NCBI GenBank assembly: GCA_028829895.1
Contig: CM054177.1
Span: 39,615,564 to 39,679,563 of the forward strand
DNA: 64,000 nt
Direction of reading: 5' to 3'
Source: Sinotaia quadrata
Lineage: Eukaryota; Mollusca; Gastropoda; Architaenioglossa; Viviparidae
A program made the translations under genes and the position numbers. Shown in pieces: positions 59,701 through 64,000 of the stretch (position 1 is its first letter; each line of letters starts with the position of its first letter). Under the pieces are notes generated by a model. That model ran no database searches. It was not told the DNA's origin and saw nothing but the letters and a program-made list of their open reading frames with translations.

Positions 59701-62700
59701 AAGACATTAATAAGTGCATTTCAAATACAAATGTTGGCTAATTTTAAATTATTTCATTATAATTACTTAAACAAGTCAAATGGAACTCAAAATAAGCAAA
59801 AAAGCATCAATATGGTTCATTTTAAGTGTTGGCTCAAAATGCATTACACAATATGTGTTTTTTCTCATTTTTGAGAATCAATAACTCAAAAATTAAGAAA
59901 GCTATTGCCTCAGAAAAAAAATCAGGCTTCATGTCAGCATTGGATACATGAGGTATGCAAAAATTTAGCTCTGTCAGATAATCAGTTTTTATTTTAGGGT
60001 GATGCAAAAATGGCAAAGTGTAAAATATGTGTAAAAAGCATTTTTCCCCATTTTTGAAAATTGCATTAAAAAAAAAAGTAAGAAAGATTAAGCAACCATT
60101 TTTTGTAAAACTGACTTCTTTCACTATAATTGTTATATAGTGTAAATTTCATTCATTTCCAAACTCTTTGAAAAAATAGCTGGTTCTACCTACTTTATTG
60201 TTTTAAAATGGTACGTGAAACTATGAATTTTTTCAGCTTTGATATTAAACTGGACAATTTTTGTTGCAACACAAAGGTACTTTTGTCAAAGTTTATGAAT
60301 ACTTTAATAAAATAAAGAGAAACAACAACAATAGAGTTTGAAAGATGAAACATCGATCTTTATTTTTGTATAAAAATGGTTCAGGTTAAATGTGAAGAAA
60401 ATTGTTCTGTGGATTTTGTTCTTTGTTAGCAAATTTGCACCGTTTTGAGTTTTTCGCCTGTAAAGTAGTGACATTGGGACTATCTTTCTTTTTTTTTTAA
60501 AAAGAAAAAATGTCTATGCAAAACAACTCCTTAATGAAAAGAAATGTTTCTGTACCTAACTAACTGCAGTTGTTTTGTTTGGTTATTATCGGGAGGGGGG
60601 GGGGGGGGGGTGGTGGTCTAAAATTTATATGCCTGGAGTATTTGAGCGAGGAGTCAAAATTTATCTACCTGGAGTTGTTTTTTGTTTGGTAAAGGACTCC
60701 AGAATTTACCTAGCTATGTGTTATATGTCAACAACTGTAATGGTAAATTAATTACTGTATTTAAGAAACTTTCACAAAAATCATATATCCCAAGAGTTCA
60801 TCTCAAACAAACCAACATCTGAAAATAAAAAGTATTAAACTTTTTTCCCAATTTTAAAAATTCAGAAAAAGGCAAAATTTCTGGAAGTTTATGACTGAGT
60901 GTTGTGGGTGGGTCACTCCCTGAGAAATCAAGATGAAACGACTGGATTAATAAACTATAATATAACAGATGCGATTAATATGAGGTCAACTCTAAAGGTT
61001 ACCTTTCTGTTTGGAGAGTGCATGACTGGAGCAGGCGGAGATGGTGGTCCTCGTGGAATTTTCTTGTTCACCCTAAAAAATATAACATAATCAAAATAAA
61101 CAATTTATTGAAAATAGGCATTCATACAATTGGTTAATATAAATAAAAAAGAATTACAAATTGCTTTACTCATGCAAAGTGAATCAAGTTGTGCATTTTA
61201 AATCAAACTCTGAATGAGATGTACCTTTTTCCATATGTACAATAACACATAAAAACTTCACAGTTAATATGGAGAGTATATATTTATAGATGTATAATTA
61301 GAATGCACTTAGTGGTGGGCTAGATATATGGACTATAGAAAAACAGGAAGGGATCCTGAAAGTAAAGCTGGTACTGTATGATGGATGTAACTTCATGAAA
61401 TGTATGGTAAGACTATATCTGATATAAGAAAGTATGTTGGACATATATAAAAATGTTATGCAAAAGTGAGGTCAGACTTGGGACTGGAGTCTAATCAGTT
61501 TTCTCAGAGTAAGAAAATTTATGCTAGTTTCTATAGCAGGTGGAAAAGGGGGTTGGTTAGTGTTTGGGGTTCTGGAGATGCCAACCAATTTTAAAAATCA
61601 AATGTATTTATTTTTAACTATCTGCAGCATACAGCATGAGGAGCCAGACAGAAAAGAATTGCAGTAATGAAGTCTTGATAGTGCTAACAAACACAAGAGT
61701 TTTTGTGGCTCTGACTGAAAGAAGGATATAAATAAAGCTTTTCTGCCTCTAGATAAGCTGTCCTGATTGTATTTGATGGTAAAGTCACTTATGTTAAATA
61801 GTGTAGAAGAGAATATGAGTGTGTAGGAAATAATCATGCATAGTGATCTATATGGCTTCAGCCTTATCGTACATCTGGAACTTATTAAAATTTATTTATG
61901 ACTTAAGAAATGCACTCTTTAATTTCTTTTAAATGGTCAACTGTATGTAGAATATGAACAAATGTGGTCCAAGAACAGAACCCTGAGGTGAGCTGGATTG
62001 GAGTTCTTGCTACTGACATATACTATATGTATTTTGTCAGTCAGGAATGACCTAAATTATTTACGGCACTGTAAATACTGGAGATATACTGGAGATGATG
62101 AATTAATACAGAGTGGTCAATCATTGCCAAAATGTTGTGAAGAAATGAAATAAATTAAGACTTTAAATTCTGACATCATCCATAACCCATTATTATTGTT
62201 AATATCTTACACAAATGAATAAAAATTGTACAATAAAATGAAAAATGAAAAAAGTAAATTAATATATGATTTAAGACAAATTATCTTTATATATTTAGGT
62301 ATAGTTTGGTGATCATTTTGACATGTGAATCAAATCTTAATGATGTGTAGTTTCAGAGATATGACAATTTGCTAGTTAACCCTTTCTGTATAACATTTTG
62401 GTTACTGCTCATTTTTTGCTGAAATTTAGCTTCCAATAATTTTCAGTTTTGTAGCAATGCTTTTGAAAAAAATAGGCGTTAACCACAGGGCAAGTGATTT
62501 AATAATATGCATTCTGGATGTAACTGTTCATCAGATGTATACTTTTTGTTGCATTTTGTGAGCAATTTTATTAAATAAAAGTAGATTTTTCTTTGCAATT
62601 TATTTATAAACTGATGCACTCCTTGGTTGTATTTCTGTTTCCATATGCCTGTGAGTCATGGACCCTCACAGTAGTGGATCTTGAAACGAAGATACAAGCT

Positions 62701-63819
62701 ACTGAAATGAGATGCTTTCGAAGGTTGCTTGGCATTTCGTATAGAGATCATGTCATAAATGAGGAAATGGAAAAAAGAATTAGGCAAGCCATTGGGCCCT
62801 ATGAAGAGCTATTAGCCATTGTGAAAAATGCAAAATGCAATGGTATGGGCATGTCACACAATCAACAGGGCTTACCAAGACAAGCATTACAAGGTACTGT
62901 GCAAGGAGGGCGAAGGAGAGGAAGACAGAGGAAAAGATGGGAGGATAACATCTCAGAGTGGACAAGACTGAAAATAGAACAGAATTGAATGGTTGTCAGG
63001 TCATCAGTGGTGCTCCAACGGTCGACAAGACTAAGGGATAGATAGATAGAGAGATAGATCATAAATGATGGCACTACATGAATGTCATCTTAAAAAGTAT
63101 TAAGAGTATTAAAAGTATTTTCCTAACACATTTTATCACAGCACACATTTTGAGCATAAAAGATTCATACAAATATTAACTTTAAAAAAAAGAAAAGAAT
63201 GGGGTTATGTGTTATAGTGGGGAGAAATATTTGTTCAGGTCAGGAAATGCAGATTTCTCTGTTTACATAATTTTTTTCAAAAAACCTAATATTCAGCATT
63301 GTCATTTATTTGCACATCAAACTGAAAGTTATGTAACCTGAAAACAAAATTTTTACATCATTCATTGGATACTGATTCACATGTTTTGATCTCTTATTTG
63401 TTAATTGCACTGTACATGCATGCACTGAATTAAGTATTCCTGTGTTTCAACAGTGCAATAGTGTCTGTATGTATATATTTCATATACATTTTTATTCCGT
63501 TTACCTATGACTTATGTTTATTCAATGGTCTCATATATATATTAAAAAAAAGAAAACTCACTATGGAGTCAGTCATCAACATCTGTAACACTGATCCTTA
63601 TAGCCTCTGAGCACAAATCTCTTTCTCCTGGCAAAGTAAGTCACATTTCTACACACTACCCAATTTATACATTTATTTTTTTTTAAATGTAAAACAAATA
63701 AAAATGTCACCGACTTGAATTTGGGTGGTTCCATTGGATCTTTTTGTACTTCCACCATTCGGATTATACGCTGCTTGGCTCCAGAGTTAAATGCAACACC
63801 TTGCTGAGAAGGAGTATAT
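47566..63819 (-). CDS. SNW1: SNW domain-containing protein 1 (SNW1/SKIP), C-terminal two-thirds, nine exons
   Basis: Joining 63819-63715, 61072-61003, 57614-57549, 56105-55989, 55701-55566, 53563-53464, 49305-49185, 48098-47941 and 47785-47566 on the minus strand gives 363 codons in one frame, with matching splice phases. The product runs from YTPSQQGVAFNSGAKQR through MVEVQKDPMEPPKF, the proline-rich GPPSPPAPVMHS, and the family signature CISNWKN that names the SNW domain. Next come GYTIPLDKRLAADGRG, a charged helical region and an RD-rich segment, then GMDSGF, IYRPSKKLD and LYGDDLE, and FVPDKEF, GPVQF and FGLDKFF, ending SKKRRE. All match human SNW1 (536 residues) in order; here the start corresponds to about human residue 180. 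SNW1 is a nuclear component of the activated spliceosome associated with the Prp19 complex and a transcription co-regulator. The N-terminal exons lie beyond the right edge. Confidence 0.96.
47941..48098 (-). CDS. SNW1: SNW1 exon with IYRPSKKLD
   Basis: It has 52 codons plus two bases, from GMDSGFGDDEAYNVYD to LETLLKSK, with acceptor TTTTATAG and donor GTTAGT. Confidence 0.96.
48099..49184 (-). other. SNW1 intron
   Basis: AT-rich intron without a recognised repeat or exon. Confidence 0.5.
49185..49305 (-). CDS. SNW1: SNW1 exon with ERDISEKIALGLP
   Basis: Acceptor TTATTTAG and donor GTAAAC. One base completes an Arg codon, then 40 codons from SKLQKARERDISEK to FDQRLFNQTK, matching the human RDISEVIALG and YDQRLFNQSK blocks. 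Confidence 0.95.
49369..49718. repeat. 172-178-bp direct tandem duplication in an SNW1 intron
   Basis: Two copies starting at 49369 and 49541 are almost identical from gaaagtattagagacctgct to aaatatttctggtcata. They differ in the length of the internal (TA)n runs and single bases, and the duplication looks recent. Confidence 0.96.
49719..50378. other. SNW1 intron, unique part
   Basis: No exon or repeat is supported. The overlapping minus-strand frames at 49906-50234 have no splice context or family match. Confidence 0.4.
50379..50652. repeat. About 21-bp minisatellite with 62-bp higher-order unit, left part
   Basis: The basic unit is agtatttccagtttatgtgc. From about 50469 it is organised in three 62-bp higher-order copies starting tcttcagtttatgtcatgat at 50469, 50531 and 50593. 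The array stops abruptly at a 1.37-kb insert and resumes at 52033. Confidence 0.93.
50653..52030. mobile_element. 1.37-kb insert in the minisatellite, possible DNA transposon
   Basis: The segment separates two parts of the same minisatellite. Its left edge reads gcgcagggctccaaccacaa and its right edge, read inward on the other strand, gcgcaagccaattagt. The two share GCGCA and little else, a weak terminal inverted repeat. CAGGGCTCC is reminiscent of hAT ends. No transposase is visible and no target duplication is proven. Its right part is the family B repeat. Confidence 0.4.
51650..52020 (+). repeat. Dispersed repeat family B, copy 2
   Basis: aataaatttattgttaaat, gaagaaagtgggaggatggg, gctcactaaatatagata, tcatcacttgtcattggtta and the end cattttcattaac match 30890-31275 in the same orientation. 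Confidence 0.8.
52033..52262. repeat. About 21-bp minisatellite, right part
   Basis: About ten units of agtatctccagtttatgtgc continue the array interrupted at 50652. Confidence 0.93.
52263..53463. other. SNW1 intron, unique part
   Basis: No exon is supported. Weak repeats of gatttatcctttccttaaga and variants occur near 52880-52990. Confidence 0.4.
53464..53563 (-). CDS. SNW1: SNW1 exon, charged RD-rich segment
   Basis: Acceptor TTCTTATAG and donor GTGATT. Two bases finish a Glu codon, then RDEEAVEREELRRDRAKDRQ to NIARAAPDK, matching human DRNLSRAAPDK. Confidence 0.95.
53564..54349. other. SNW1 intron, unique part
   Basis: AT-rich intron with no recognised feature. Confidence 0.4.
54350..54600. 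repeat. About 124-bp diverged tandem duplication
   Basis: gaaaccaagcagcacactga and aactacactaagtcattgct recur as gaaaccaagcagcgcatcaa and aactacactaaattattgct about 124 bp later. Confidence 0.85.
54673..54941. repeat. About 131-bp tandem duplication
   Basis: Two copies of aaagaagatagtgtttgtgc, then gttagcaaccttttaactgt, then gttgtgttcatttatga, then acatgtagttattgtggtga, with few differences. Confidence 0.93.
55150..55490. repeat. About 75-85-bp tandem repeat
   Basis: Four diverged units follow aatataaatgtaagagagag, then cttataagaatggtctcaga, then agtgggattgttaattt. Confidence 0.85.
55566..55701 (-). CDS. SNW1: SNW1 exon with AREAVEIRAQIEKKMAQ
   Basis: Acceptor TTTCTCAG and donor GTTAGT. 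It encodes 45 codons plus one base: a long charged helix ending AQKARDERAGIRRAE, colinear with human MAQKARERRAGI. Confidence 0.96.
55989..56105 (-). CDS. SNW1: SNW1 exon with GYTIPLDKRLAADGRG
   Basis: It has 39 codons in phase 0 at both ends (acceptor TTATTATAG, donor GTAGAC), from GYTIPLDKRL to FAKLAEALYIADRK. It is among the most conserved SNW-domain segments. Confidence 0.97.
56106..57548. other. SNW1 intron
   Basis: AT-rich intron with no exon, RNA gene or array recognised. Confidence 0.45.
57549..57614 (-). CDS. SNW1: SNW1 exon with the SNW signature (CISNWKN)
   Basis: It has 22 codons, VTVKEQQEWKIPPCISNWKN plus NR, between acceptor TCTTTTAAG and donor GTAAGT, phase 0 at both ends. 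Confidence 0.97.
57615..61002. other. SNW1 intron, long
   Basis: A 3.4-kb intron, AT-rich. Around 59830-60130 a diverged direct repeat of roughly 175 bp is visible (aatatgtgttttttctcatt versus aatatgtgtaaaaagcattt). No exon was found. The GC-richer words near 59160-59265 (gacggcaatgcgttcgagat) have no frame of note. Confidence 0.45.
60595..60610 (+). repeat. G16 homopolymer
   Basis: Sixteen consecutive G, preceded by ggga and followed by tggtgg, in an SNW1 intron. It can form a G-quadruplex on the plus strand, with C16 in the SNW1 transcript. Confidence 0.95.
61003..61072 (-). CDS. SNW1: SNW1 exon with KKIPRGPPSPPAPVMHS
   Basis: Acceptor TTTTTTAG and donor GTAACC. One base completes the Lys codon begun in the previous exon, then VNKKIPRGPPSPPAPVMH to SPNRK. 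Confidence 0.97.
61073..62600. other. SNW1 intron, left part
   Basis: AT-rich and mostly unique; no exon was found. A minus-strand frame at 61598-61837 shows no recognisable motif. Confidence 0.4.
62605..63060 (+). mobile_element. 5'-truncated non-LTR retrotransposon 3' end with GATA tail
   Basis: A plus-strand frame (62593-62988) contains LMHSLVVFLFPYACESWTLT, EMRCFRRLLGISYRDHVIN, IRQAIGPYEELL, LQGTVQGGRRRGRQRKRWED and NISEWT. This is the C-terminal region of reverse-transcriptase-type ORF2 proteins common in invertebrate genomes. After a stop and a frame change, MVVRSSVVLQRSTRLRD follows (62989 onward), the usual end of the ORF. The element ends in a gatagatagatagagagata tail. It lies in an SNW1 intron in the opposite orientation. 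The RT core and endonuclease are missing, so it is a dead-on-arrival copy. Confidence 0.85.
63061..63714. other. SNW1 intron, right part
   Basis: AT-rich intron; no exon was found between the LINE end and the next SNW1 exon. Confidence 0.45.
63715..63819 (-). CDS. SNW1: SNW1 exon with YTPSQQGVAFNSGAKQR
   Basis: Acceptor ATTTTTAG; donor GTCGGT, a non-standard but phase-correct site that splits a Lys codon. It encodes YTPSQQGVAFNSGAKQR to DPMEPPKF. This is the most 5' SNW1 exon in the window; the preceding sequence to 64000 shows no further exon. Confidence 0.96.
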
Positions 63820-64000
63820 CTAAAAATATAATATTTCAAATCAAACAATAAGATTAAAAGCTATAAGAAATGTGCTCATAAGTTAAACTGTTCTTACCCA
63901 TAAATTTAATAGTAATAAATGGGGCTGTTTCTAACTTTCAGAAAACTCATGATGAGGAAAAAGAGGAAAATTAAAAATATCTGTTAACAGGCAATGTAAA
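63820..64000 (-). other. SNW1 intron continuing off the window
   Basis: AT-rich sequence upstream of the last visible exon. The N-terminal exons of SNW1 are outside the window. Confidence 0.6.

Noticed and set aside
62376..62480. ttaaccctttctgtataac as a possible second piggyBac end
   Set aside because: It resembles the TTAA-plus-CCCTTT pattern, but no matching inverted end with TTAA was found nearby.
1..64000. A novel multi-gene system, CRISPR array or prokaryotic operon
   Set aside because: Direct repeats here are contiguous tandem arrays without unique spacers, and all supported genes are spliced eukaryotic genes with unrelated known families.

Overview
This is a eukaryotic, AT-rich, intron-rich animal window, most probably from a mollusc. 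The reasons are a first coding exon that looks like invertebrate glycoprotein hormone alpha-2, long introns, a GATA-tailed non-LTR retrotransposon end of a type I associate with mollusc genomes, and a very high density of minisatellites. The species cannot be named from the sequence alone. There are no operons, bacterial features or CRISPR arrays. Almost all open frames are short and lie in tandem repeats or intron sequence; the real coding information is in small exons.

Layout. (1) 0-1.3 kb: the 27-bp array at the window edge, then a minus-strand exon (1124-1244) encoding a signal peptide plus the WETPGCHLV motif, read here as the first coding exon of glycoprotein hormone alpha-2 (GPA2); the rest lies off the left edge. 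(2) 1.5-13 kb: a mosaic of about fifteen minisatellites, each with its own unit of 24-65 bp, separated by short unique DNA. (3) 13.2-18.6 kb: minus-strand remains of LINE retrotransposons (an ORF1-like piece, then RT and RNase H pieces) with three long dinucleotide microsatellites. (4) 18.7-41.9 kb: a plus-strand gene for a tight-junction-associated protein 1 (TJAP1/Pilt) homologue. It has a candidate NRF1/ETS promoter with a non-coding first exon at 18.72-18.92 kb and six coding exons giving a 324-residue model. Its introns carry a diverged 0.65-kb dispersed repeat, a second ORF1-like LINE fragment, a piggyBac-like element that splits a minisatellite, an LTR-like insertion with a TATA box, and several arrays. 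(5) 41.9-47.5 kb: intergenic space between two convergent genes, with a 47-bp retroinsertion flanked by a perfect 12-bp duplication and a coding-like repeat island at 46.3-46.85 kb. (6) 47.57 kb to the right edge: the minus-strand SNW1/SKIP splicing factor gene. Nine exons cover the protein from about residue 180 to the stop; upstream exons lie beyond the window. Its introns contain tandem duplications, a minisatellite interrupted by a 1.37-kb insert, a G16 run and a 5'-truncated LINE end.

The three genes are functionally unrelated as far as known: a secreted hormone subunit, a coiled-coil junction/Golgi protein and a nuclear spliceosome component. I found no evidence of a new multi-gene system. 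The most interesting content is in the repeats: an array apparently seeded from a TJAP1 splice junction, transposons nested in minisatellites, CRE-like motifs repeated upstream of the hormone exon, and the island between the convergent genes. All exon boundaries were read by eye from splice signals, reading phase and recalled family similarity; no alignment or transcript was available.
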